Shown: positions 9,765 to 16,918 of the stretch, piece after piece | Numbering within the stretch: position 1 is the stretch's first letter | Layout: each line of letters starts with the position of its first letter | Origin: Mycolicibacterium tokaiense | GTDB taxonomy: Bacteria; Actinomycetota; Actinomycetes; Mycobacteriales; Mycobacteriaceae | Direction of reading: 5' to 3' | Assembly: GCF_010725885.1 (NCBI RefSeq) | Contig: NZ_AP022600.1 | Coordinates: 2,418,001-2,482,000 of the forward strand | Length of the DNA: 64,000 nt | The notes under the pieces: generated by a model | The model's input: the letters and a program-made list of their open reading frames with translations, nothing else | Databases searched by the model: none | Told to the model about the DNA's origin: nothing | Translations under genes and position numbers: made by a program

Positions 9765-9929
9765 CTAGGCACCGAGCTTCGCCGGTCCGATTCCCAGCAT
9801 CGAGAGAAACACCCGGCACTCGTCGGCGTCGGTGGCGTAGGCGGCGACGACGCGGCGCGCCATGCTGGCAGTGTCGTCGGGCAGGGGTTCGACGTCGTCG
9901 ATCTCGGTGGGATCTGGTTTAGAAGCCAT
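9765..9929 (-). CDS. 54-residue conserved-type ORF upstream of otsA (Rv3489-like)
   Basis: This small ORF starts at ATG 9929 and ends with TAG directly abutting the otsA ATG. The product is acidic in its first third (MASKPDPTEIDDVEPLPDD), followed by an amphipathic helix with ARRVVAAYATDADECRVFL. I do not recognise a domain. M. tuberculosis has a similarly small gene (Rv3489) at the same place, which supports it being real. A TANNNT -10 box six bases before the ATG (9936-9941) suggests a leaderless mRNA. Its role may be to set translation of otsA. It is too short for most ORF callers. Confidence 0.7.
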   Translation of the reverse strand: MASKPDPTEIDDVEPLPDDTASMARRVVAAYATDADECRVFLSMLGIGPAKLGA

Positions 9930-9935
9930 GCCTCA

Positions 9936-9941
9936 ACCATA
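9936..9941 (-). promoter_or_regulatory. -10 element for leaderless 54-aa ORF/otsA transcript
   Basis: On the minus strand TATGGT is followed by six bases and then the ATG at 9929. This matches the TANNNT spacing of mycobacterial leaderless promoters, in which transcription begins at the start codon. No Shine-Dalgarno sequence is visible upstream of this ATG, which agrees with leaderless initiation. The start site itself is inferred, not measured. Confidence 0.45.
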
Positions 9942-10014
9942 AGCGATGTCCCGCCACGTAGACAGTTTCTCGATTCTGTTCACACCGGCATTCGGCCCGT
10001 GCTTCGATAGCGGC

Positions 10015-10845
10015 GTGCAGCTATCTGTCGAGAATCGGACGTATCTGGTCACCGGTGGTGGCAGCGGCATCGGCAAGGGTGTGGCGGCCGCGCTGGTGGA
10101 TTCGGGCGCCAACGTGATGATCATCGGTCGTAATGCCGACCGGCTGGCCGCGACCACCGACGAGATCACCGGCGCCGGTGCCGCGGGCTCCATCCGCTAC
10201 GAACCGGCCGACGTCACCAACGAGGACGAGGTGGCCCGTGCCGTCGAAGCCGCCACCGCCTGGAGCGGCAGGCTGCACGGCGTCGTCCACAGCGCGGGTG
10301 GCAGCCACACCATCGGCCCGATCACCCAGATCGACTCGGCGCTGTGGCGTAGCACCGTCGACCTCAACGTCAACGGCACGATGTACGTGCTCAAGCACGC
10401 CGCACGGGAGATGGTGCGCGGCGGTGGAGGCTCGTTCGTCGGCATCTCGTCGATCGCCGCCAGCAACACCCACCGTTGGTTCGGCGCCTACGGCCCGGCC
10501 AAATCGGCCCTCGACGCGCTGTTGCAGCTCGCCGCCGACGAGCTCGGCCCGTCCTGGGTCCGGGTGAACGGCATCCGCCCGGGACTGACGCGCACCGACA
10601 TGGTGGAGCCGATCATGGCGTCGGCAGAGGTCAGCGCCGACTATGCCGCGTGCACGCCGCTGCCGCGGGTGGGGGAGGTGGCCGACATCGCCAACCTGGC
10701 GCTGTTCCTGCTCTCTGATGCCGGCGAATACATCACCGGCCAGGTGATCAACGTCGACGGCGGGCACGGTCTGAGGCGGGGTCCGGACATGTCCGGCCTG
10801 CTGGGGCCGATCTTCGGCGACGCCGCGCTGCGCGGGGTGGTCTGA
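10015..10845 (+). CDS. SDR oxidoreductase (Rv3485c-like)
   Basis: This 276-residue classical short-chain dehydrogenase begins at GTG 10015. The glycine-rich nucleotide site TGGGSGIGKG follows at once, then the HSAGG strand, catalytic Ser (GISSIAAS) and YGPAK (YxxxK). The C-terminal end has ITGQVINVDGG. An in-frame ATG at 9946 would add 23 residues lacking family character, so GTG 10015 is preferred. It is divergent from the otsA unit and, by orientation and location, corresponds to Rv3485c of M. tuberculosis. The substrate cannot be told from sequence. Confidence 0.88.
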   Translation: MQLSVENRTYLVTGGGSGIGKGVAAALVDSGANVMIIGRNADRLAATTDEITGAGAAGSIRYEPADVTNEDEVARAVEAATAWSGRLHGVVHSAGGSHTIGPITQIDSALWRSTVDLNVNGTMYVLKHAAREMVRGGGGSFVGISSIAASNTHRWFGAYGPAKSALDALLQLAADELGPSWVRVNGIRPGLTRTDMVEPIMASAEVSADYAACTPLPRVGEVADIANLALFLLSDAGEYITGQVINVDGGHGLRRGPDMSGLLGPIFGDAALRGVV

Positions 10846-10861
10846 TCTAGGGTCGACGGTC

Positions 10862-11503
10862 ATGAGGTGTGGACGGACTGCGCTGCTGGTTGCGGTGTGT
10901 TGCCTGGCGGCGACCAGTCACCAGGCCTGGGCATCGCCCGTCCCGCCGGTCTCCGACGCGGCCGCGGCCGCCGGACTGGTCGACGTGCGGGCCGTGGTAC
11001 CCGACGCCGTGGTCGATCTGCGGTACACCACCGCGGACAACTTCGTCGGTATCCCGCTCTATCCCGCCGGGGCGCGGTGCCTGGTGCACGAGTCCCTGGC
11101 CCCGGGGCTGGCGATCGCGGCCGCGATCCTGCGCGAACGCGGAGACGTGCTCGCGTTCTGGGACTGTTACCGCCCGCACCCGGTACAGGTGACGATGTTC
11201 GAGCACACCCCCGATCCGGCCTGGGTGGCCCGACCGATGCCCTACGCGCGCAGTCACACGGCGGGACGGTCGGTGGACGTGACCATCGCCGGCGCTGACA
11301 TGGGTACCGACTTCGACGACTTCACCCCCCGGGCGCTGGCGTATGCGACCGAGGGGGTCAGTGCGGTCGCACAGGCCAACCGGGCCCGATTGCGCGACGC
11401 CATGGAGGCCGGCGGGTTCACGGTCTACCCGGGGGAGTGGTGGCACTTCGACGGGCCGGGGGCCGCGGAGAACCGCCCCATCCTCGATGTCCCGGTGACC
11501 TAG
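10862..11503 (+). CDS. Secreted VanX-type D-Ala-D-Ala dipeptidase (M15D)
   Basis: The 213-residue protein has a Sec signal peptide (basic start, hydrophobic core, cleavage probably after AWA near residue 23). The catalytic domain follows with the zinc-site pattern SHTAGRSVD (His132, Asp139) and EWWH (catalytic Glu192, zinc His195), the signatures of the VanX/DdpX family that hydrolyses D-alanyl-D-alanine. Being exported, it would act on peptidoglycan-derived dipeptides or as a carboxypeptidase in the periplasm, not on cytoplasmic precursor as VanX does in resistance. It starts 16 bases after the SDR. Its stop overlaps the convergent oxidoreductase stop by four bases. Confidence 0.88.
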   Translation: MRCGRTALLVAVCCLAATSHQAWASPVPPVSDAAAAAGLVDVRAVVPDAVVDLRYTTADNFVGIPLYPAGARCLVHESLAPGLAIAAAILRERGDVLAFWDCYRPHPVQVTMFEHTPDPAWVARPMPYARSHTAGRSVDVTIAGADMGTDFDDFTPRALAYATEGVSAVAQANRARLRDAMEAGGFTVYPGEWWHFDGPGAAENRPILDVPVT

Positions 11504-12450
11504 GGGGCCAGCAGCGAGGGGACCAGCAGCGTCTTGCCGGGCAGGTGGCCGTCGTCCGAGGCCCGGTGCACGGCGGCGGCATCGCTCAGCGGCCGGCGTT
11601 CGGCGATGTCGATGTGCAATGCACCCGCGTCGACCCGGCGGACCAGATCGGCGAGCTGCGTGGCGTCGCTGCGGACGAACACCCGCTGGGCGCGCACCCC
11701 GCGCGCCGGATCCGGAGTTCCCGTGGTCATGGTGCCGATGTAGTAGCCGCCGTCGGCGACGACGCCCATCAGCGCGTCGGTCTGCGCGGGGTCGGTACCG
11801 AGCAGGTTCAGCACCACGTCGAAGGACTGTCCGGCGAGGACCGACGGCGTTGCCGTGTAGTCCAGGTAGGCGACCGTGTGATCTGCCCCGCGCGCCCGCA
11901 GGCGGGCGGCGGATCGAGGGTTGGCAGTCGCGGTGACCACAGCACCCGCGGCGTGGGCGAGCTGCACCGCAAAGCCGCCGACCGCCCCGCCCGCCCCGTT
12001 GATGAACACGGTCTGGCCTGCGCGCAGCTGCGCCAGCTCGAAGAGCGCCTGCCATGCGGTCAGGCCCACCGTGGGCAGCGCCGCGCCATCGGTCATCGCT
12101 ACCGCGTGTGGCGCGGCGGTCAGGGTCTGCGCCGGAGCCAGGGCGTACTCGGCTGCCGCACCGTCGGCGTCCATCGGCAGGAGCGCCACCACGGCGTCGC
12201 CGCGCTTCCACCCGGTGACTCCCTCCCCGATCTCCGCGACCGTGCCGGCGACGTCGATGCCCGGGGTGTGCGGTAGGTCGAGGACGAAGACCTGCTGCAG
12301 ATACCCACCGCGGATACCGGCGTCCACCGGGTTGAACGAGGTCGCCGCGACCTGCAGGAGCACCTGCCCCGGGCCTGGAACCGGTTGTGCCACGTCCGTG
12401 TACTCGAGCACGTCGCTGTCGCCGTAACGGTTGAACCGCATTGCCTTCAT
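11500..12450 (-). CDS. MarR-controlled NADPH:quinone oxidoreductase (MDR family)
   Basis: This 316-residue medium-chain reductase of the zinc-independent quinone oxidoreductase type has GIDVAGTVAEIG and the nucleotide-binding INGAGGAVGGFAVQLA. The end is HLPGKTLLV. It lacks the Cys/His set of zinc alcohol dehydrogenases. The start ATG 12450 is chosen because GGGAG (12457-12461 on the complement) lies six bases before it; upstream ATG 12456 is too close. Three palindromes in the region shared with the divergent MarR gene indicate repression by that regulator, as for redox or electrophile-responsive quinone reductases. Confidence 0.9.
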   Translation of the reverse strand: MKAMRFNRYGDSDVLEYTDVAQPVPGPGQVLLQVAATSFNPVDAGIRGGYLQQVFVLDLPHTPGIDVAGTVAEIGEGVTGWKRGDAVVALLPMDADGAAAEYALAPAQTLTAAPHAVAMTDGAALPTVGLTAWQALFELAQLRAGQTVFINGAGGAVGGFAVQLAHAAGAVVTATANPRSAARLRARGADHTVAYLDYTATPSVLAGQSFDVVLNLLGTDPAQTDALMGVVADGGYYIGTMTTGTPDPARGVRAQRVFVRSDATQLADLVRRVDAGALHIDIAERRPLSDAAAVHRASDDGHLPGKTLLVPSLLAP

Positions 12451-12470
12451 GATCATCTCCCTTGGCTGGT

Positions 12471-12488
12471 TGCTTCGATGTCGAAGCA
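12471..12488. promoter_or_regulatory. MarR operator, site 1 (perfect palindrome)
   Basis: TGCTTCGA-TG-TCGAAGCA is a perfect inverted repeat of 8-base arms around a 2-base spacer, 21 bases upstream of the oxidoreductase ATG. Two near-copies follow at 12507 and 12556 in the same divergent region. That arrangement marks them as operators of the adjacent MarR protein. Confidence 0.75.
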
Positions 12489-12506
12489 CTTACCCACTCC
12501 GGAACA

Positions 12507-12524
12507 TGCTTCGACTTCGAAGTA
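12507..12524. promoter_or_regulatory. MarR operator, site 2
   Basis: TGCTTCGA-CT-TCGAAGTA is the second copy, with one mismatch between arms. Its centre is 36 bases from site 1 and 49 from site 3. It probably lies in the core promoter region of the oxidoreductase gene. Confidence 0.7.
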
Positions 12525-12555
12525 ATTCCGGCTCGGCCTGTGATCCCTGTCGCAC

Positions 12556-12573
12556 TGCTTCGACTTCGAAGCG
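12556..12573. promoter_or_regulatory. MarR operator, site 3
   Basis: TGCTTCGA-CT-TCGAAGCG has one mismatch at the outermost base. It ends two bases before the putative -10 box of the marR gene, so binding there would block RNA polymerase and give autorepression. Confidence 0.7.
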
Positions 12574-12575
12574 TT

Positions 12576-12581
12576 TAAGAT
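12576..12581 (+). promoter_or_regulatory. -10 element of leaderless marR transcript
   Basis: TAAGAT fits TANNNT and is followed by six bases and ATG 12588, as in leaderless mycobacterial promoters. No Shine-Dalgarno sequence precedes the ATG. Operator site 3 lies immediately upstream, in the -35/-10 interval. Confidence 0.5.
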
Positions 12582-12587
12582 CTGACG

Positions 12588-13115
12588 ATGCCTTCAGCGC
12601 TGCGGCCCGAACAGATGCGCGCGTACTTCGCGCTCACCGAGGCGGTGAGCCTGCTGCAGTACGCCGTCGCGCAGCAGCTGCAGGCCGACGGTGGGCTCAG
12701 CTACGTGCAATTCGAGATCCTGGCCACGGTGGCCGACGCGGAGGCGGCGCTGACCATGACCGATCTGGCCGACCGGGTGGTCTACAGCCGCAGCGGCCTG
12801 ACCCATCAGGCGCGGCTGCTCGAAGACGCCGGCCTGATCACCCGCGCGCCCAGCCCCGACGATCAGCGGGCCACCCTCGTGGACATCACCGAAGCCGGTC
12901 GCGCGCGGCTGGCTGCGGTACTGCCCGGACATGTCCAGGTGGTCCGTGACCTGCTGTTCGAGCCCATGTCGGCCCGCGACGTCCGCACCCTCGGCGATCT
13001 CATGACCCGCACGCGTGACCACATGCGGGCCCGCCCGCCGCGCTCGGCGCTGCGGCGGTCTGCAGGTGGGATTACGGCCGACTCTGGGCACCCCAGGGGA
13101 CATGACCGCGCGTAA
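12588..13115 (+). CDS. MarR-family repressor of the divergent quinone oxidoreductase
   Basis: This 175-residue winged-helix regulator has the helical dimerisation N-terminus, DNA-recognition region DLADRVVYSRSGLTHQARLLEDAG, and wing motif SPDDQRATLVDITEAGR typical of MarR proteins. It is divergent from the oxidoreductase. The 137-base gap contains three copies of one palindrome, so self-regulation and control of the neighbour are likely. There is one Cys-free sensing core, so redox sensing by Cys oxidation is unlikely. A ligand (phenolic, quinone or drug) is more plausible, but unproven. Confidence 0.93.
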   Translation: MPSALRPEQMRAYFALTEAVSLLQYAVAQQLQADGGLSYVQFEILATVADAEAALTMTDLADRVVYSRSGLTHQARLLEDAGLITRAPSPDDQRATLVDITEAGRARLAAVLPGHVQVVRDLLFEPMSARDVRTLGDLMTRTRDHMRARPPRSALRRSAGGITADSGHPRGHDRA

Positions 13116-13257
13116 CGACCCGCCCGCCAAGCCCGAGGACGCCACCGAGGCGACTGACGAGCAACGAGAGATGCAGCAGCTTCTCGAGCATCAGGACGAC
13201 GACCCCGATGCGCCGGGACAGCATCAGGACCGGCACGGGATCGCCGACGAGACCTGA
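13102..13257 (+). CDS. Small acidic protein, 51 residues, unknown function
   Basis: ATG 13102 is preceded by CAGGGGA (13094-13100), a good ribosome site, and opens a 51-residue hydrophilic product rich in Asp, Glu, Gln and His, with no hydrophobic segment (for example LLEHQDDDPDAPGQHQDRHG). It overlaps the end of the marR gene by 14 bases and the convergent end of ctpJ by 34 bases. I recognise no family. The charged, disordered composition and the ribosome site favour a real small gene, but codon bias alone could also produce such an ORF. Confidence 0.5.
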   Translation: MTARNDPPAKPEDATEATDEQREMQQLLEHQDDDPDAPGQHQDRHGIADET

Positions 13258-15143
13258 CCGGCCTGCCGCCACGCCCGGTCGGTCAGCAGCCGTAAACCGT
13301 TGAGCGCCACCAGGATCGTGGATCCCTCGTGCCCGGCCACGCCCAGCGGCAGTGGCAGGTGACCCACCAGATCCCAGGTGACCAGCACGGCGATCACCGT
13401 CGCGGCGATCACCAGGTTGGCCATCACCACGCGGCGCGCCCGGCGGGCCAGGGTGACGATGGTGGGGATCACGATGAGCTCGTCGCGCACCGTCACGGCG
13501 TCGGCGGTCTCGAGCGCCAGGTCGGAGCCGGACCGGCCCATCGCGACCGAGGAGTGTGCGGCGGACATGGCCGGCGCGTCGTTGATCCCGTCGCCCACCA
13601 CGAGTATGCGCAGGCCGTGGTCGTGCAGCGCGCGCACGGTTTCGGCTTTCTGGTGCGGCAGCAGTTCCGCGCGCACCTCGGCAATTCCGGCGTGCTGCGC
13701 CAATGCTGTTGCTGCGCCGGTGTTGTCGCCGGTGATGAGCATCGGCGGGACACGGGTGAGCCCAGTGAGCGTGGCGACCGTACTGGCGGCGTCGTCGCGG
13801 AGCTCGTCGTACAGGCTCAGCTCCGCGATCCGGTCACCGTCACGGAGCAGGCTGATGACGGTGGCGCCGTCGTTGCCGTGGTGGTCCGCGGACGCATGCA
13901 CCTCGATGAGGTGGCCGTCGACCCTGGCGCGCACCCCGCGTCCGGTCAGCGCCTCGAAATCCTGTGCCGGCGGAATCTCACAGCCCCGGTCCCGGGCCGC
14001 GGACACCACCGCCCGGCCGATCGGGTGTTCGCTGTATTGCTCAGCGGCAGCGGCCCAACGGAGTACATCGTGCTCGGAGAACCCGGTCGTCTGCACGGAG
14101 ACCAGGTGCGGCGTACCGCGTGTGAGGGTGCCGGTCTTGTCCAGGGCGACGGCGTTCACGTCGGCCAGGCGCTCCATGGCGACGGCCGACTTGACCAGGA
14201 CGCCGTGGCGCCCGGCGTTGGCGATGGCCGACAGCAGCGGCGGCATGGTGGCCAGCACCAGCGCACAGGGGGACGCCACGATCATGAACGTCATCGCCCG
14301 CAGCAACGTCGATTCCAGGTCGGCGCCGAACACCAGAGGCGTCGCCAGCAGCGCCACGGTGGCCACCACCACGCCCACCGAGTACCGCTGTTCCACCTTC
14401 TCGATGAACAACTGGGTCTGCGCCTTGGTGGCGGCGGCTTCGCCGACCAGAGCGACGATACGGGCCACGACCGTCTGCGACGGGTCCTGGGTGACGCCGA
14501 CGGTGAGTGTCCCCGTCCCGTTCAGGGTTCCGGCGAATACGGTGTCACCCAAGGTCTTCGGTACCGGTAGCGGCTCGCCGGTGATCGAAGCCTGGTCGAC
14601 GTCGGAGTGTCCGGAGGTCACCACGCCGTCGGCGGCGATGCGCTCACCGGGGCGCACCCGCACCGTGTCGCCGACCGTGAGGTTGGTCGCCGCCACCACC
14701 CGACCATCGGCCAGCACCGCCGTGTCGGGAGCCAGATCCAGAAGCGCGCGCACCGAGTCCGCGGTCCGCGAGGTGGCCAGATCCTCCAGTGCACCCGAGG
14801 TGGCGAAGATGACGATCAGCAGCGCACCGTCGGTGACCTGTCCAATGGCCGCCGCGGCCGCCGCCGCGACGATCATCAGCAGATCCACGTCGAGGGTCCG
14901 CTCACGCAGGGCCAGCACGCCCGACCACGCCGACTCCCAGCCGCCCACCGCATAACACGCCAGGTAAGCCGCCCACCACAGCGGTGCGGGTGCCCCAGAG
15001 AGTTGCAGGAGCAGTCCGACGGCGAACAGCGCCAGAGCTGCGCCGGCCCACCGCGCCGAGGGAACCGCCCACAGGGCGGCACCCCACCGGGTGACGCGGG
15101 AAAGTGGCTGTGGCGATGCGGTTTCGGTGGTTACCAAGCCCAT
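13224..15143 (-). CDS. ctpJ: P1B4-type metal-exporting ATPase (CtpJ/CtpD type)
   Basis: This P-type ATPase has the phosphorylation motif DKTGTLT, the ion-site SPC in a membrane helix (MIVASPCALVLA), and the hinge motif GDGINDAP. HEGST in the last membrane region, with SPC, defines the P1B4 (Co/Ni/Zn/Fe) group; CPC of the Cu/Zn pumps is absent. It lacks an N-terminal metal-binding domain. It is divergent from nmtR across a perfect palindrome, the arrangement of the Co/Ni-inducible ctpJ locus. I chose ATG 15143 (639 residues). An ATG at 15197 would lengthen it by 18 residues, but would put the start inside the operator. Confidence 0.9.
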   Translation of the reverse strand: MGLVTTETASPQPLSRVTRWGAALWAVPSARWAGAALALFAVGLLLQLSGAPAPLWWAAYLACYAVGGWESAWSGVLALRERTLDVDLLMIVAAAAAAAIGQVTDGALLIVIFATSGALEDLATSRTADSVRALLDLAPDTAVLADGRVVAATNLTVGDTVRVRPGERIAADGVVTSGHSDVDQASITGEPLPVPKTLGDTVFAGTLNGTGTLTVGVTQDPSQTVVARIVALVGEAAATKAQTQLFIEKVEQRYSVGVVVATVALLATPLVFGADLESTLLRAMTFMIVASPCALVLATMPPLLSAIANAGRHGVLVKSAVAMERLADVNAVALDKTGTLTRGTPHLVSVQTTGFSEHDVLRWAAAAEQYSEHPIGRAVVSAARDRGCEIPPAQDFEALTGRGVRARVDGHLIEVHASADHHGNDGATVISLLRDGDRIAELSLYDELRDDAASTVATLTGLTRVPPMLITGDNTGAATALAQHAGIAEVRAELLPHQKAETVRALHDHGLRILVVGDGINDAPAMSAAHSSVAMGRSGSDLALETADAVTVRDELIVIPTIVTLARRARRVVMANLVIAATVIAVLVTWDLVGHLPLPLGVAGHEGSTILVALNGLRLLTDRAWRQAGQVSSAIPCRS

Positions 15144-15191
15144 GGTGCGAGGACGCCCTTCCGGCGATGGTGAGTACAGAGATATAGGTTG

Positions 15192-15215
15192 AGACATATA
15201 CAGTTGTATATGTCT
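15192..15215. promoter_or_regulatory. NmtR/ArsR-type operator between ctpJ and nmtR
   Basis: The region holds AGACATATACA, two bases GT, then TGTATATGTCT: a perfect inverted repeat with 11-base arms. This is the size and 2-base-spaced layout of ArsR/SmtB operators. It lies 35 bases upstream of the nmtR ATG and 49 bases upstream of the preferred ctpJ ATG, so one dimer pair could control both directions. AT-richness stands out in this GC-rich DNA. Confidence 0.8.
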
Positions 15216-15250
15216 GTTCGGGTGTCAAGCCGCTGTGTTTGAATGGGCGC

Positions 15251-15607
15251 ATGGGTCACGGCCTGGAGAGCTCAGCGGGCACGCCCGCCGCCTCGCTGGA
15301 TGCCGCTGCGGCGGCCAAGGTCGCCGAGACGCTGCAGGCGTTGGCCTCACCCAACCGGCTGCTGATCCTCACCCGACTGCGGCAGTCGCCGTGCACGGTC
15401 ACCGAACTCTCGGCCGCGGTCGGGATGGAGCAACCGCAGGTTTCGCATCAGCTGCGATTGCTCCGGGCGCTGGGCCTGGTGGCCGGTGAGCGGGCGGGCC
15501 GCAACATCGTCTACCGGCTCTATGACAACCACGTCGCCGCACTGCTCGACGAAGCGGTGTATCACATCGAGCACCTGCGCCTCGGCGCCCGCGACTCCTC
15601 CGCCTGA
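15251..15607 (+). CDS. nmtR: ArsR/SmtB nickel-cobalt sensor NmtR
   Basis: This 118-residue winged-helix metal sensor closely resembles M. tuberculosis NmtR as I recall it: MGHG at the N-terminus (Gly-His are metal ligands), recognition helix QPQVSHQLRLLRALGL, and the C-terminal helix with Asp92, His94, His105, His108 equivalent to NmtR D91/H93/H104/H107. Two C-terminal His ligands reported for NmtR (H109, H116) are absent here: the first is Arg110 and the tail has none. Start ATG 15251 is fixed by the MGHG terminus. It should release ctpJ when cobalt or nickel binds. Confidence 0.92.
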   Translation: MGHGLESSAGTPAASLDAAAAAKVAETLQALASPNRLLILTRLRQSPCTVTELSAAVGMEQPQVSHQLRLLRALGLVAGERAGRNIVYRLYDNHVAALLDEAVYHIEHLRLGARDSSA

Positions 15608-15643
15608 GTTTCTGCCTGCGGCTTGCCCAGGGGCCGCCTTGCC

Positions 15644-15673
15644 TTAGTATCTACGTATGCACGCAGATACTAA
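15644..15673. promoter_or_regulatory. Inverted repeat over the MFS gene start (probable MarR operator)
   Basis: TTAGTATCT and AGATACTAA are perfect 9-base arms separated by 12 bases that contain the ATG at 15657. The left arm includes TAGTAT, a TANNNT -10 box ending six bases before the ATG, so the gene may be leaderless and the repeat would cover both -10 and start site. The MarR protein encoded downstream is the likely binder; NmtR is an alternative. Confidence 0.65.
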
Positions 15674-16910
15674 GGAGTGTGTGCACGAGACGGGCGTGCT
15701 GGCCAACCGGACGTTCCGGCGCCTGTTCGCCGCCCAGGTGGTCGCGCTGCTGGGTACGGGCCTGCTCACCGTGGCGCTCGGGCTGCTGGCCTACGACCTG
15801 GCCGGCGACGCCGCGGGTGCGGTGCTGGGTACGGCGCTGGCCATCAAGATGGTCGCGTATGTGGTTGTGGCGCCGCTGGTTTCGGCGACCTTGCACCGGG
15901 TGCGCCGGCGGGTGTTGATGGTCGGCGCCGACGTGGTGCGGGCGGTGTTCGCGTTACTGCTGCCGTTCGTCGACCAGGTATGGCAGATCTATGTGCTGAT
16001 CTTCGTTCTGCAGGCGGCATCGGCCACATTCACACCTGCCTTCCAAGCCGTCATCCCGAGCGTGCTGGTGCGCGAGCAGGACTACACCCGTGGGCTGTCG
16101 CTGTCGCGGCTGGCCTACGACCTCGAAACGCTGGTGAGCCCGGTGCTCGCGGCCGCGCTGCTGTCCGTACTGACCTACAGCCACTTGTTCCTGGGTACGG
16201 TTGCGGGTTTCGCCACGTCGGCGGCCCTGGTGTTCGGGACTGCCGTTCCGGTGGTGAATCCTGTTGTGACTGAGTGCTTTCGACGCCGGGTCACCGCGGG
16301 GGTCCGGGTGATGGCAGGCCAACCGGCGCTGCGGGCCCTGATGGGCCTGAACATGGCGGTGGCCGCCGCCACCGCGCTGGTGGTGGTCAACACGGTGGTC
16401 TATGTACACCGGTTGCTCGACGGATCGACCCCGGCCGTGGCCCTGCTGCTGGCCTGCTACGGCGGCGGTTCGATGATCGTGGCCCTCGCCCTGCCCCGGC
16501 TGCTGGTGTCGATGTCCGACCGGCGGGTGATGCTGGCCGGGTCGGTGGTGATCACCGGCGCACTGGCGGTCGCCGCGATCGCTTTGTGGGCACACCCCGC
16601 CGCCGGGTTCGGCCGGGTGGTCTTCCCGGTGGTCTGGGCGGCGCTCGGCATGGGTGCGTCGTTGATCAACACCCCGTCGGCGCGCCTGATGCGTTACCAC
16701 TGCGGTGACGCCGAGCGCGCGGCAGTGTTCGCCGCCCAGTTCTCGCTGTCGCACGCGTGCTTCTTCGTCACCTACCCGCTGGCCGGCTGGCTGGGAGCAC
16801 TCGTCGGTCAACCGGTGGCCGCGGCCGCCCTGGCGGTGCTGGCCGGTGTCGCCGCCGCAGTGGCGGCACGGATGTGGACGAGTGGTCACCGCGAGGCGGT
16901 GCTTGCTTAG
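15657..16910 (+). CDS. MFS efflux transporter
   Basis: This 417-residue protein is very hydrophobic, with about 10-12 predicted membrane helices and the MFS pattern of basic loops between helices 2 and 3 (HRVRRRVLM) and between later helices (SMSDRRVML). It resembles the single-polypeptide exporters of the MFS_1/MFS_3 type. The start is debatable. ATG 15657 fits a leaderless promoter, while GTG 15681 follows AAGGAG at 15672-15677 with a short 3-base gap. It forms a likely operon with the MarR gene eight bases downstream and lies co-directional with nmtR. Confidence 0.85.
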   Translation: MHADTKECVHETGVLANRTFRRLFAAQVVALLGTGLLTVALGLLAYDLAGDAAGAVLGTALAIKMVAYVVVAPLVSATLHRVRRRVLMVGADVVRAVFALLLPFVDQVWQIYVLIFVLQAASATFTPAFQAVIPSVLVREQDYTRGLSLSRLAYDLETLVSPVLAAALLSVLTYSHLFLGTVAGFATSAALVFGTAVPVVNPVVTECFRRRVTAGVRVMAGQPALRALMGLNMAVAAATALVVVNTVVYVHRLLDGSTPAVALLLACYGGGSMIVALALPRLLVSMSDRRVMLAGSVVITGALAVAAIALWAHPAAGFGRVVFPVVWAALGMGASLINTPSARLMRYHCGDAERAAVFAAQFSLSHACFFVTYPLAGWLGALVGQPVAAAALAVLAGVAAAVAARMWTSGHREAVLA

Positions 16911-16918
16911 ATGAGCCG

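Noticed and set aside
8631..10010. 459-codon plus-strand frame across otsA
   Set aside because: Antisense shadow of otsA; no ribosome site and low-complexity product.
10847..12211. 454-codon minus-strand frame across the VanX gene and the oxidoreductase
   Set aside because: It runs in another frame of two genes with clear motifs and has no domain itself.
13329..14955. Long plus-strand frames (413 and 525 codons) opposite ctpJ
   Set aside because: Products are Ser/Thr/Ala/Arg-rich without motifs, and the minus strand encodes a complete P-type ATPase with every catalytic motif.
15192..15215. Rho-independent terminator between ctpJ and nmtR
   Set aside because: The stem is AT-rich, lies in a divergent region upstream of both genes, and lacks a T tract. 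An operator is the better reading.
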